A stretch of 21,637 bases of DNA from an uncultured Candidatus Saccharibacteria bacterium (GTDB taxonomy: Bacteria > Patescibacteriota > Saccharimonadia > Saccharimonadales > Saccharimonadaceae): contig CANEKB010000007.1 in assembly GCA_947427985.1 (NCBI GenBank), forward strand, positions 1 through 21,637. Direction: 5' to 3'. The position numbers were made by a program, and so were the translations under genes. This document shows positions 1-6,707 of this stretch, in pieces; position 1 is the stretch's first letter, and every line of letters starts with the position of its first letter. The notes under the pieces were generated by a model that was given only the letters and a program-made list of their open reading frames with translations, did not search any database and was not told where the DNA came from.

Positions 1-126
1 GACAAGAGCTATGAGCCGAAGGCGAATAGTCCGGCACGCATGAGCGGCCGTAGCCAAAAAGGTAAAACTTGTTTTAGCTTTTTAGGCGCTGCGAATGCGG
101 AGGCTTGCGACAGCAAGCCGGTCTAG
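1..126 (+). CDS. Possible C-terminal end of a gene starting before the window
   Basis: Frame 1 is open from the window edge for 41 codons and stops at TAG 124-126; the other two forward frames close within the first 45 bases. The peptide is polar and basic and then has a short Cys/Ala segment (around CFSFLGAANAEAC). I recognise no family. The stretch also contains a perfect 7-bp hairpin (102-108 with 113-119), so a structured RNA cannot be excluded. Absence of stops over this length is weak evidence only. Confidence 0.3.
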   Translation, partial: DKSYEPKANSPARMSGRSQKGKTCFSFLGAANAEACDSKPV

Positions 127-159
127 TCAGGCGCACAAACTAAAATAGGGCTGTAAGAC

Positions 160-214
160 ATGTCTAAAAAATAATAACTACGAAGCTGGCTACCGAGATG
201 GGCGGAATAACTCT
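160..214 (+). other. Likely true 5' end of the 215-622 gene, out of frame at an A6 run
   Basis: An ATG at 160, preceded by AGGG at 147-150 and a TAAAAT box at 141-146, opens a frame reading M-S-K-K and stopping at once at 172. The frame of the next gene, read back from 215, is open to 149 but has no start codon, and its codons there read N-N-N-Y-E-A-G-Y-R-D-G, the same Y/G-rich pattern as the start of that gene (R-G-Y-R-Q-G-Y-S-R-G). Losing one A from the A6 run (166-171) would join the ATG to the gene and add 18 residues. What is seen: the motif continuity and the frame break. Inferred: that this is a frameshift (mutation, slippage or sequencing error) and not chance. Confidence 0.5.
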
Positions 215-622
215 ATGCAGAGCTCGAGCGATCGCGGCTATAGGCAAGGCTATTCGAGAGGCAAACAGGAGTACGATTTTTGGAACGATAAAGAGTTGTA
301 CCCCAGCCTACGCTACGAAGACGAGGCAAAGCGTGACAACCAGCAGTACGACCCGCTCGCTTATCAAACTTCAACACTAGCAACAATGATTGGCGGTTCA
401 ATTGGGCTAACCTTGGTAGGTTGGAGCTTCGTGGGGTTGCTTTTGTTTCTATTTTGGATTGGCGGCGAGAGCGGAAGCTGGTGGTTCCCATGGATTTGGA
501 GAATAGCTTTCTGGGGCGGCATAGGTTTTATTATTGTGATAAGTGTAATAGGGATAATAATGGCCGTCATAGAAAAATTCAGCAATTCCACGCAAGATCC
601 AAAGGATGACCAAAACCGATAG
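215..622 (+). CDS. Small two-TM membrane protein, unknown function
   Basis: A 135-residue protein not recognised as a known family. The N-terminal 50 residues are charged and tyrosine-rich with a G-Y-R-Q-G-Y-S-R-G motif. Two hydrophobic segments follow at about residues 57-82 and 95-120, separated by a short Trp-rich loop (E-S-G-S-W-W-F-P-W), and a short polar tail ends the protein. The ATG at 215 is the first start in this frame but has no good Shine-Dalgarno site; the coding signal clearly begins further upstream in the same frame, so the true start is probably 160 through a one-base shift (see the 160-214 entry). The gene stands alone ahead of the surface-protein pair. Confidence 0.6.
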   Translation: MQSSSDRGYRQGYSRGKQEYDFWNDKELYPSLRYEDEAKRDNQQYDPLAYQTSTLATMIGGSIGLTLVGWSFVGLLLFLFWIGGESGSWWFPWIWRIAFWGGIGFIIVISVIGIIMAVIEKFSNSTQDPKDDQNR

Positions 623-677
623 GCCATTAAGACCACGGTGAATTGCAAATTTTACGCAAAAATCTTGCAAAAAACTA

Positions 678-706
678 TTGCTTTTTTATAAACGTTAGTG
701 TAATAT
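678..706 (+). promoter_or_regulatory. Sigma70-type promoter of the secreted surface protein gene
   Basis: TTGCTT at 678-683 and TAATAT at 701-706 are separated by 17 nt. The predicted start of transcription is near 713, giving a leader of about 70 nt that carries an AGGAG ribosome binding site (about 768-772) before the ATG at 783. The surrounding sequence is strongly AT-rich. Unlike most first genes in the window this one has a normal leader. Confidence 0.6.
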
Positions 707-782
707 AGAGACATAAAAGTCATGTATTTATAAAAATAAACAAGTATTATTTTGATAATACAAAAATAGGAGCAAAACAAAA

Positions 783-1469
783 ATGAACTTGGAAAGTGTT
801 GCGAAAAAACTTTTCGTGGGGACTGGTTTGGTTCTCGGTGCGGCAGTAGCGATGACGCCACTTGCGACGCACGCAGCAATCATTACCGAAGAAGGCACGG
901 CTGGAACGACGAGAGACGTCCAGACGGAAACTGGCGTAGGATATACGCACTGTTACGACGATAACTTAAGCAATGATGGTACTCCGGTAACTGTGCCATG
1001 TAGCCGAGGTATGGAAGTTGCCTTCAACGTCCAGCCAACAATTACGATTGATGCTTTGGCGGCGCCAGGAGTTGAGGGTAGCGCAGGGCCAATCGTGCTT
1101 TCGCCAACCGTAATTCGTGAAGGCAAAATCACCGCGAGTGTCACTGCGAATACCAAATATTCGCTCGCACTTAGCGCCGACCACGGGATGACCTCGATGC
1201 AACATGAGACGAATGAGAATGGTCTCATTCCGGCAAGCAGCAACCTAGTTGGCGGAACGGCGGGCTGGGGGATTAAGACTAGCGGCACCACCGAAGGTGA
1301 AGGTACTTATTCTGCTATCACTCCAGATCCAGTTACTTACTTCACGAGCACCACAACCGCACCAGTCAAGGCAAGCCACGACTTCACTGTCGGTATTGCC
1401 GCAAGCCCGAATTTGCCTTCCGGCATCTATCAGGCTACAGTAGTCGTCACCGCTACGGCTGCAAACTAG
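783..1469 (+). CDS. Secreted beta-rich surface protein, WxL/pilin-like
   Basis: A 228-residue protein with a clear signal peptide (basic residues at 8-9, hydrophobic core about 11-29, likely cleavage near T-H-A-A at 28-32). The mature part is rich in Thr, Ser, Ala and Val and looks like an all-beta domain ending in a strand that stops at the C-terminus (S-G-I-Y-Q-A-T-V-V-V-T-A-T). This ending resembles the last strand of WxL-type and related cell-surface domains, but the two WxL motifs are not intact: the nearest match is A-G-W-G-I-K. The neighbour downstream has a DUF916-like domain, which in Firmicutes accompanies WxL proteins, so a surface-attached partner role is inferred. An AGGAG site lies about 10 nt before the ATG. 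Specific function unknown. Confidence 0.6.
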   Translation: MNLESVAKKLFVGTGLVLGAAVAMTPLATHAAIITEEGTAGTTRDVQTETGVGYTHCYDDNLSNDGTPVTVPCSRGMEVAFNVQPTITIDALAAPGVEGSAGPIVLSPTVIREGKITASVTANTKYSLALSADHGMTSMQHETNENGLIPASSNLVGGTAGWGIKTSGTTEGEGTYSAITPDPVTYFTSTTTAPVKASHDFTVGIAASPNLPSGIYQATVVVTATAAN

Positions 1470-1510
1470 TTCTATTTTGCCCGGCTCGGATGCGCAAAGC
1501 ATAGAGTTTG

Positions 1511-1519
1511 TGGTAAAAT
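1511..1519 (+). promoter_or_regulatory. Extended -10 box, 7 nt before ATG 1527
   Basis: TG at 1511-1512, one base, then TAAAAT at 1514-1519; the start codon follows after only 7 nt. No convincing -35 lies 17 nt upstream. The layout matches the other probable leaderless starts in this window. Confidence 0.5.
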
Positions 1520-1526
1520 AGAAAAT

Positions 1527-2471
1527 ATGAAGAAATTTATCGCTGTTCTCCTGTCTTTGTCGGTCGCTCCATTATTTTTGACAACGCCGGTCGCTGCGCT
1601 CCAAGCGGGCGACGTTGTCGTTTCGGTACGACCATCGGAACAGGATTTTGATATCGAACCAGGACAATCCTATAACGGAGTCGTAAAGGTAACAAACAAC
1701 GGGCGCTTGGGGTTCAACTTTGAGGTTTCGGCTTCGCCGTTCCGGGTGACGAACGATAATTATGACCCGGATTTCACCACGATCGATTCTTCGACGCGAT
1801 TGCATAACTGGGTTAAGTTTCCGGAGGGGACTAAATTTCATATTGAGTCTGGCGAGTCGTTTGAAGTTCCCTTCACAATCGATGTGCCAGAGGATATCCC
1901 AGGTGGAGGCCAATACGCCGCGATCATGATTCGGACGACCGACAGTGTTGACGAGGGGGCAACGATTAAAGTCGTAACTCAGGTGGCGTCGCTAATCTAT
2001 GGCCATGTGATTGGCGGCGAAGAACGCAAAGAAGGGGCATTGGTAGAGCATTCCTTGCCAACTACTTTATTCGATAAGCCCCTTGAGCTGACGGCTAAAG
2101 TCGAGAATACCGGTAACGTCGATTTCAAAATGCGTCAGATGATGACGATTCTGAACTTTTTTAACGGTCAAGAGGTAGTAACGCCGGATTCACTGGGCGA
2201 GAACGGTGAGCCGATCGCCGCGCAGCAGCTTACGGTTCTTCCTGGAACCTCGCGCACGAGCACGCTGACTTGGGAAGAGGCGCCGAAGTTAGGTCTGTTT
2301 CGAGTGCGACAGAAGATAACTTTCCTCGACGAAGAGTTTGAGACCGAGGAAGTCGTCTTCATTTGTCCAACTTGGCTGCCGATTGGGATAATTGTTTTCT
2401 TCACCATGGGAACATTTTGGCTAATCGTACGCGGACGACAGCGCAAACAGCGCCGGCCACAGGTGTTCTAA
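1527..2471 (+). CDS. Membrane-anchored extracellular protein, DUF916/WxL-interacting type
   Basis: A 314-residue protein with an N-terminal signal peptide (M-K-K-F then a hydrophobic core, likely cleavage after A-V-A near residue 24). About 28-155 follows the pattern of the DUF916 (WxL-interacting protein, peptidoglycan-binding) domain: V-R-P-S-E-Q, then I-E-P-G-Q-S, V-T-N-N-G, W-V-K-F and V-P-E-D-I-P-G-G-G. A second beta domain follows at about 185-275. A single TM helix (about 283-302) with a very basic cytosolic tail ends the protein. This is the usual layout of these proteins in Gram-positive surface complexes. The order after the secreted protein at 783 suggests a functional pair, though the spacing of 57 nt and a separate -10 box suggest separate transcripts are possible. 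The family call rests on motif pattern only. Confidence 0.65.
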   Translation: MKKFIAVLLSLSVAPLFLTTPVAALQAGDVVVSVRPSEQDFDIEPGQSYNGVVKVTNNGRLGFNFEVSASPFRVTNDNYDPDFTTIDSSTRLHNWVKFPEGTKFHIESGESFEVPFTIDVPEDIPGGGQYAAIMIRTTDSVDEGATIKVVTQVASLIYGHVIGGEERKEGALVEHSLPTTLFDKPLELTAKVENTGNVDFKMRQMMTILNFFNGQEVVTPDSLGENGEPIAAQQLTVLPGTSRTSTLTWEEAPKLGLFRVRQKITFLDEEFETEEVVFICPTWLPIGIIVFFTMGTFWLIVRGRQRKQRRPQVF

Positions 2472-2473
2472 TA

Positions 2474-2502
2474 TTGACTTTTTGACTAATCTGTGATAAA
2501 AT
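2474..2502 (+). promoter_or_regulatory. Promoter of typA, probably leaderless
   Basis: TTGACT at 2474-2479, a 17-nt spacer, then TAAAAT at 2497-2502 with an upstream TG (2494-2495). The ATG at 2511 is 8 nt beyond the -10, so the transcript should start at or just before it. A second TTGACT (2482-2487) lies inside the spacer. Confidence 0.65.
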
Positions 2503-2510
2503 GAGAAGAT

Positions 2511-4337
2511 ATGGTAGATAACATTCGTAACGTTGCAATTATTGCGCACGTCGACCACGGAAAAACGACTTTGGTGGACGGACTTTTGAAGCAGTCACAT
2601 ACTTTTCGAGAAAATCAGGCCGAGATGTCGCAGACCTTGATTATGGACTCGATGGACCAGGAGCACGAACGTGGTATTACGATTACCGCGAAACAAACTT
2701 CGGTCGATTATAACGGCTACAAAATTAATATTATCGATACGCCGGGCCACGCCGACTTCTCGGGCGAGGTAGAGCGAACGCTAAACATGGCGGACGGTGT
2801 CCTTTTGATTGTTGATGCACAGGAAGGACCAATGCCACAGACGAAATTCGTATTACAAAAGGCGCTAAGCTTGAAGTTGCGCCCAGTAGTGATTATTAAC
2901 AAAATTGACAAGCCGGCGGCACGAATCGAAGAGGTAAAGGACGAAATTGCGGATTTGTTCCTAGAATTAGCTAGCGATGAGTCGCAATTAAATTACCCGA
3001 TTTATTACGCGATCGCACGCGACGGCAAGGCCGGCAAGACGACCGATCTCGATAATGATCTGCACGTGATTTTTGATTCGATTATTAATGATATTCCAGC
3101 ACCAAAGATCGATGAAGATGCTTCGAAGGGCGCACAGCTATTAGTTGCAGCATTAGCGGCGGACAACTACCTCGGTAAATATGCCATCGGGAAAATTTTC
3201 CGCGGCAAGCTAAAGAAGGGCGAGAACGTCAAAGTTATGCACACTAACGTCGAGACCGGTGAGCTTGAAACCAGCAATGCAAAGGTGGAAAATATCTTCA
3301 CATATAAAGGCCTTGGGCGCGAAGAAGTGCCGGAGGCGACAGCCGGCGACATCGTCGCGGTGTCTGGTATTGCTCGGGCTAACATTGGTGATACGATTGC
3401 AACTGGTGAAGTCCCAGAAGCCTTGCCAACGATTGAACTGGAGCCGCCAACTTTGAGTATTTATATTGGGCCGAACACGAGTCCATTGAAAGGCCAAGAA
3501 GGTGAGTTTACCACTTCGCGACAAATCGCGGAGCGCTTAGAGCGCGAACTCGAAACTAATATTGCCCTAAAGATCGTCCCAGATGGCCTAGGCTATAAGG
3601 TATCTGGACGTGGCGAGCTACATCTTAGCGTATTGATTGAAACCATGCGCCGTGAAGGCTATGAGCTGGAAACTGGCCGGCCAGAAGTGGTTTACAAGGA
3701 AATTGACGGACGAAAATGTGAGCCAGTCGAAGAATTAACGATTGAGGTGGAACCAGAATTCGTCGGAGCGGTCTCGCAAGAGTTGGGGGTGCGTCGAGCA
3801 GAATTAGTGTCGCAAGAGCTTACCAGTAGCGGTAGCACGCGTTTCACCTATCATATTACGACGGCAGCGCTGATTGGTCTACGGAATAATCTATTAACCG
3901 CGACCAAAGGCACAGCGATTATGTCTTCCCTACCGGCTGGCTATCGCCAAGTAGAAGGCAAATACAAGCCAGAGCGGAACGGTGCGCTGATTTCCTTCGA
4001 GGCCGGCACGTCGACTTCCTATGCACTAGATGCGGCACAAGCTCGCGGAATTCTCTTTATCCCTCCCGGCGTACCAGTTTATCAGGGGATGATCGTTGGG
4101 CTGTCGAATAAGAAAGATGACCTCGATATTAACGTTTGTCGGGAAAAGCAGTTAACAAATATGCGTACACACGCGAGCGATGGGGCAATTCAGCTCACGC
4201 CGTACACGCAGTATTCACTGGAACAGTGCATCGATTTCTTGCTTGACGATGAATTGCTCGAAGTGACGCCAAAATCGCTACGTTTACGCAAGCGCCAGCT
4301 TGATCCGGTGAAGCGAAAGCGCGAAGCACGAGCTTAG
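2511..4337 (+). CDS. typA: Translational GTPase TypA/BipA
   Basis: A 608-residue ribosome-associated GTPase of the elongation factor superfamily, linked to ribosome assembly and stress adaptation. The length fits the family (about 600-615). Visible motifs: P-loop A-H-V-D-H-G-K-T-T at 11-19, the switch I element G-I-T-I-T, D-T-P-G-H-A-D-F for G3, and N-K-I-D-K-P for G4. The EF-G-like domains III and V follow, and the C-terminal BipA-specific part is present (F-I-P-P-G-V-P-V-Y-Q-G-M-I-V-G, then R-T-H-A-S-D-G and the basic end L-R-L-R-K-R-Q-L). The start is fixed by the GTPase N-terminus (M-V-D-N-I-R-N-V-A-I-I-A-H). Transcribed alone, with its own promoter and two terminators behind it. Confidence 0.97.
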   Translation: MVDNIRNVAIIAHVDHGKTTLVDGLLKQSHTFRENQAEMSQTLIMDSMDQEHERGITITAKQTSVDYNGYKINIIDTPGHADFSGEVERTLNMADGVLLIVDAQEGPMPQTKFVLQKALSLKLRPVVIINKIDKPAARIEEVKDEIADLFLELASDESQLNYPIYYAIARDGKAGKTTDLDNDLHVIFDSIINDIPAPKIDEDASKGAQLLVAALAADNYLGKYAIGKIFRGKLKKGENVKVMHTNVETGELETSNAKVENIFTYKGLGREEVPEATAGDIVAVSGIARANIGDTIATGEVPEALPTIELEPPTLSIYIGPNTSPLKGQEGEFTTSRQIAERLERELETNIALKIVPDGLGYKVSGRGELHLSVLIETMRREGYELETGRPEVVYKEIDGRKCEPVEELTIEVEPEFVGAVSQELGVRRAELVSQELTSSGSTRFTYHITTAALIGLRNNLLTATKGTAIMSSLPAGYRQVEGKYKPERNGALISFEAGTSTSYALDAAQARGILFIPPGVPVYQGMIVGLSNKKDDLDINVCREKQLTNMRTHASDGAIQLTPYTQYSLEQCIDFLLDDELLEVTPKSLRLRKRQLDPVKRKREARA

Positions 4338-4346
4338 CGGAGGGAT

Positions 4347-4372
4347 AAAAATCGACCTACGGGTCGATTTTT
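4347..4372 (+). terminator. Intrinsic terminator 1 after typA
   Basis: The stem ATCGACC/GGTCGAT (4351-4357 with 4362-4368) has a TACG loop and is extended by AAAA/TTTT. The T-run ends at 4372, 9 nt after the typA stop begins to be cleared. Confidence 0.85.
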
Positions 4373-4401
4373 ATTTTGCGCTACCTCTGTTAGTTTCCAA
4401 G

Positions 4402-4428
4402 AAAAATCGACCTGCGGGTCGATTTTTT
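4402..4428 (+). terminator. Intrinsic terminator 2, near copy of terminator 1
   Basis: The stem AAAAATCGACC/GGTCGATTTTT (4402-4412 with 4417-4427) has a TGCG loop. The hairpin core is identical to terminator 1 except for one loop base. The A/T flanks make it usable in both directions, so it may also stop transcription arriving from the minus-strand operon. Confidence 0.75.
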
Positions 4429-4454
4429 ACGTCACTCCTGTTGGTTACGTTCTC

Positions 4455-4478
4455 AGAAGCGACCAACCGGTCGCTTCT
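4455..4478 (-). terminator. Hairpin after the minus-strand operon
   Basis: Perfect 10-bp stem AGAAGCGACC/GGTCGCTTCT (4455-4464 with 4469-4478) with an AACC loop, 25 nt beyond the stop of the 4504 gene. It lacks a long T-run on either strand, so it may act together with terminators 1 and 2, which have one. Confidence 0.55.
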
Positions 4479-4503
4479 TAGAGTTCTTGCGAATATATCA
4501 GGC

Positions 4504-5280
4504 TTAAGGCACAACTGTTACGGTATCAAGCAGCTTATAGAACTCCCCGATAAATAGCTCAGCGTCAGTCTGAAGCATAACAGTTTTGTCGCGGAGCTTA
4601 AATATTACTAACGCCCCTTGGATACCGTTTGGTAAAGAACCAGTGTAGACATTGGCAAGAACACCGCCAACCGTGCGAGTACTAAATTGAAGACTGCCGT
4701 TCTTGACATAATTATCATATTGAGTAACGGCGCTATCAAATGCGGTGTCACGGATCGTAACACGCAAAGCGTTGATCGTCTTCGAACTGACTGGATTAAC
4801 CTCGCCCGGGTTCAGATACGCCTCAAAATCACCGCCGTTCGCAGCATCACGCGCAATATAGACACTCCAAGTCTGTGGGTACTCAAAGGAAAGACTACCG
4901 TAATCGGCTGGGCCGGCAAAAGTCTTGTACGGGTACTTCTCGCGCTCAGCAAACTCTTCTTCCATTTTCGTGGCGGTCTCAGCTTGAGCCATCGCGACAG
5001 CGGAGTCAATCTGCGCGTTGACATCGGTGGAAATATTCTCCCATTCAATGTATTTCTGGATATAAAGATATACGAAAATAACTGCGACAATCGTTACCGC
5101 GATCAGAATAACAGTCTCGATAATGCTACCATGGGACTTTTTTTCGCCCGGCACGCGCATGCGCGCGGACGAGAGCGGAGCTCCCGTGGGCACCGGCGTT
5201 GAGCCGGGGGCCGCCGGGCCGAAAGGCTGAGTGGCGACGGGATCGACGATGCTGCCATTAGGCAAAGATTGATCTTGCAT
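4504..5280 (-). CDS. Single-TM protein with extracellular domain, unknown function
   Basis: The start is placed at ATG 5280 and not the upstream in-frame TTG at 5298, because a TATAAT box sits exactly 6 nt before the ATG. The product is about 258 residues: a Pro/Gly/Ala-rich cytosolic segment (about 1-50), one TM helix (I-I-E-T-V-I-L-I-A-V-T-I-V-A-V-I-F-V, about 53-75), a short Ala/Glu-rich helix (about 85-115), and a globular extracellular domain with F-E-Y-P-Q-T-W-S-V. That motif resembles the fold of small PsbP-like lipoproteins (start of domain Y-P-x-x-W), but I would not assign the family. Last gene of the flippase-xseA-xseB operon, with its own internal promoter. Confidence 0.7.
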   Translation of the reverse strand: MQDQSLPNGSIVDPVATQPFGPAAPGSTPVPTGAPLSSARMRVPGEKKSHGSIIETVILIAVTIVAVIFVYLYIQKYIEWENISTDVNAQIDSAVAMAQAETATKMEEEFAEREKYPYKTFAGPADYGSLSFEYPQTWSVYIARDAANGGDFEAYLNPGEVNPVSSKTINALRVTIRDTAFDSAVTQYDNYVKNGSLQFSTRTVGGVLANVYTGSLPNGIQGALVIFKLRDKTVMLQTDAELFIGEFYKLLDTVTVVP

Positions 5281-5286
5281 ATCCTT

Positions 5287-5316
5287 ATTATACTTCAAAA
5301 ATTAACTTTTTGTAAA
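5287..5316 (-). promoter_or_regulatory. Internal promoter for the 4504-5280 gene
   Basis: On the minus strand TTTACA (5316-5311) is followed after 18 nt by TATAAT (5292-5287). The ATG at 5280 begins 6 nt after the -10, so the mRNA would be leaderless. The promoter overlaps the last codons of xseB. Confidence 0.55.
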
Positions 5317-5514
5317 GTCCTCTAGAACTTCGACTTTGTTCTTTAGCTCGGTAAGATCTTTTTCGATAGTAACAGCGAGATCGGCCGCAGCTTGATACTT
5401 CGGTAGAGCTTCATCGAGATTAAAATCATCGCCGTAAAACCATTCGACCGACGCGTCTAGATCGGCAATCTTTTGCTCAATAGTTTTAGAATTATTAGTG
5501 ACGTTCTTGGACAT
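5302..5514 (-). CDS. xseB: Exodeoxyribonuclease VII small subunit
   Basis: A 70-residue protein of the typical XseB size. It carries the family pattern of two helices: I-A-D-L-D-A-S-V-E-W-F early, then F-N-L-D-E-A-L-P-K-Y-Q-A-A-A-D-L-A, and a C-terminal helix L-T-E-L-K-N-K-V-E-V-L. XseB binds XseA to form the processive single-strand exonuclease VII. It overlaps the end of xseA by 20 nt, and a GGAGG site inside xseA precedes its ATG, so translation is coupled. The canonical E-x-L-E residues near the start are partly changed (D-L-D), which is normal for a short divergent family. Confidence 0.9.
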   Translation of the reverse strand: MSKNVTNNSKTIEQKIADLDASVEWFYGDDFNLDEALPKYQAAADLAVTIEKDLTELKNKVEVLEDFTKS

Positions 5515-6658
5515 TTTTGACCTCCGCGGTTAGATTTTGAGTTGATGTAGTGATGACGATTTCGACGCCGGGCGCGATCGGACGACCAGGTGAAGACGAG
5601 GTGACGATAGCATAGCCGCGTCGCAGGACATTCTCTGGATTAAGACTTGCGAGGATTTTTTGAGTCTCAGCTAGGTGGTGCATGTTACGCTCAAGGTGCT
5701 GGAGGATCTCTTGCTTAGTATCTTGGAGACGCTGACGGTTCTCCGAAAGAGCGACATCAACACGACTACGGAGCTCTCGACGCAAATTACTAATTTGGAG
5801 ATGGAGATGGCGCGAGACATCTTGGCGATCTCTACTAAGGCGTTCGGCCGCGTTGGATGGTGTCGAAGCGCGTACATCAGCGGCAAGATCAGCAAGACTT
5901 TCGTCAATTTCGTGCCCAATACCTGTAATCACTGGAATGCGGCTGGTCGCAATCGCTCGCGCAAGATGCTCGTCATTAAAGGCGGCAAGATCGTCAGCAC
6001 TACCACCACCGCGCAAAACCGCAATCACTTCGACATCAGTGCGCTGGTTAAAGTAGGCTAGGGCCCGAATCATCTGCTCTGCCGCGGCCATACCTTGGAC
6101 CTGAGTATTAATAGTCTTAATATCTAGACCCGCCCAACGGTTGTCGAGAATCTTTAAAAAATCAATATAACCGGCCGCATTGGTCGACGAAATTACACCG
6201 ATTCTAGTTAGGTTATCAGGAAGCGGACGCTTCTTGGCCGGATTAAAAATGCCCTCGGCAGCGAGTTTCTTCTTCAGAAGTTCGAAACTCTTTTTAATAT
6301 TTCCCTCCCCGACCGGCATAATCTGGCGTACAGTGAGCAAAAAACGCCCCCAACGCGTCACTTTAGGCGTAGCACGAATGCGAACTTTCATACCGTCGGT
6401 TAGAGCGATACTGAGTTGGCCCAGGGGCATGAAGCAGTTCAAGCTACTATCATCTTCTTTAAGATCAAAAAAGACCCACTTGCCCTGATTGATTTTAAAG
6501 GCAGCGACTTCACCTTCAACAAAAACATTATCATACTCGGTTTCGAGCGTAAAATTACACTGCTCAATAAATTCCGAGACCGACATCGGCTTCTCGGTCA
6601 TGAGGTTATTTTCGGCATCTTTGACCTTAAGCCACCCGTCAAATCCCTCAAAATTCAT
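5495..6658 (-). CDS. xseA: Exodeoxyribonuclease VII large subunit
   Basis: The start at ATG 6658 is chosen because GGAGGAGG lies just before it; a longer open frame to 6778 would overlap the preceding gene. The product of 387 residues has an OB-fold single-strand DNA binding domain (about 25-118, with V-E-G-E-V and G-K-W-V-F-F-D-L-K). The catalytic core has the family signature L-R-G-G-G-S-A-D-D-L-A-A-F-N-D-E followed by I-P-V-I-T-G-I-G-H-E-I-D and A-S-T-P-S-N-A-A-E (about 215-272). A coiled-coil follows, and then the C-terminal V-L-R-R-G-Y-A-I-V element. It is slightly shorter than the E. coli protein, mainly in the coiled-coil. It sits between the flippase-like gene and xseB in one operon. 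Role: degradation of single-stranded DNA in repair. Confidence 0.95.
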   Translation of the reverse strand: MNFEGFDGWLKVKDAENNLMTEKPMSVSEFIEQCNFTLETEYDNVFVEGEVAAFKINQGKWVFFDLKEDDSSLNCFMPLGQLSIALTDGMKVRIRATPKVTRWGRFLLTVRQIMPVGEGNIKKSFELLKKKLAAEGIFNPAKKRPLPDNLTRIGVISSTNAAGYIDFLKILDNRWAGLDIKTINTQVQGMAAAEQMIRALAYFNQRTDVEVIAVLRGGGSADDLAAFNDEHLARAIATSRIPVITGIGHEIDESLADLAADVRASTPSNAAERLSRDRQDVSRHLHLQISNLRRELRSRVDVALSENRQRLQDTKQEILQHLERNMHHLAETQKILASLNPENVLRRGYAIVTSSSPGRPIAPGVEIVITTSTQNLTAEVKNVQERH

Positions 6659-6707
6659 TTTACCTCCTCCGTCTTTACCCGACAGCTGAAAGCCGGGCAA
6701 GCAGTCA

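Noticed and set aside
92..121. Hairpin GGCTTGC-GACA-GCAAGCC as part of tmRNA or RNase P RNA
   Set aside because: No conserved elements of either RNA could be found around it, and it lies within an open frame.
4687..5202. Plus-strand open frame of 171 codons and similar long antisense frames (for example 5675-6061)
   Set aside because: They are antisense to well-supported genes, lack ribosome binding sites and have arginine/serine-rich noise-like products.
5281..5298. TTG start at 5298 for the single-TM protein
   Set aside because: No Shine-Dalgarno site; the region contains the TATAAT box that lies 6 nt before ATG 5280.
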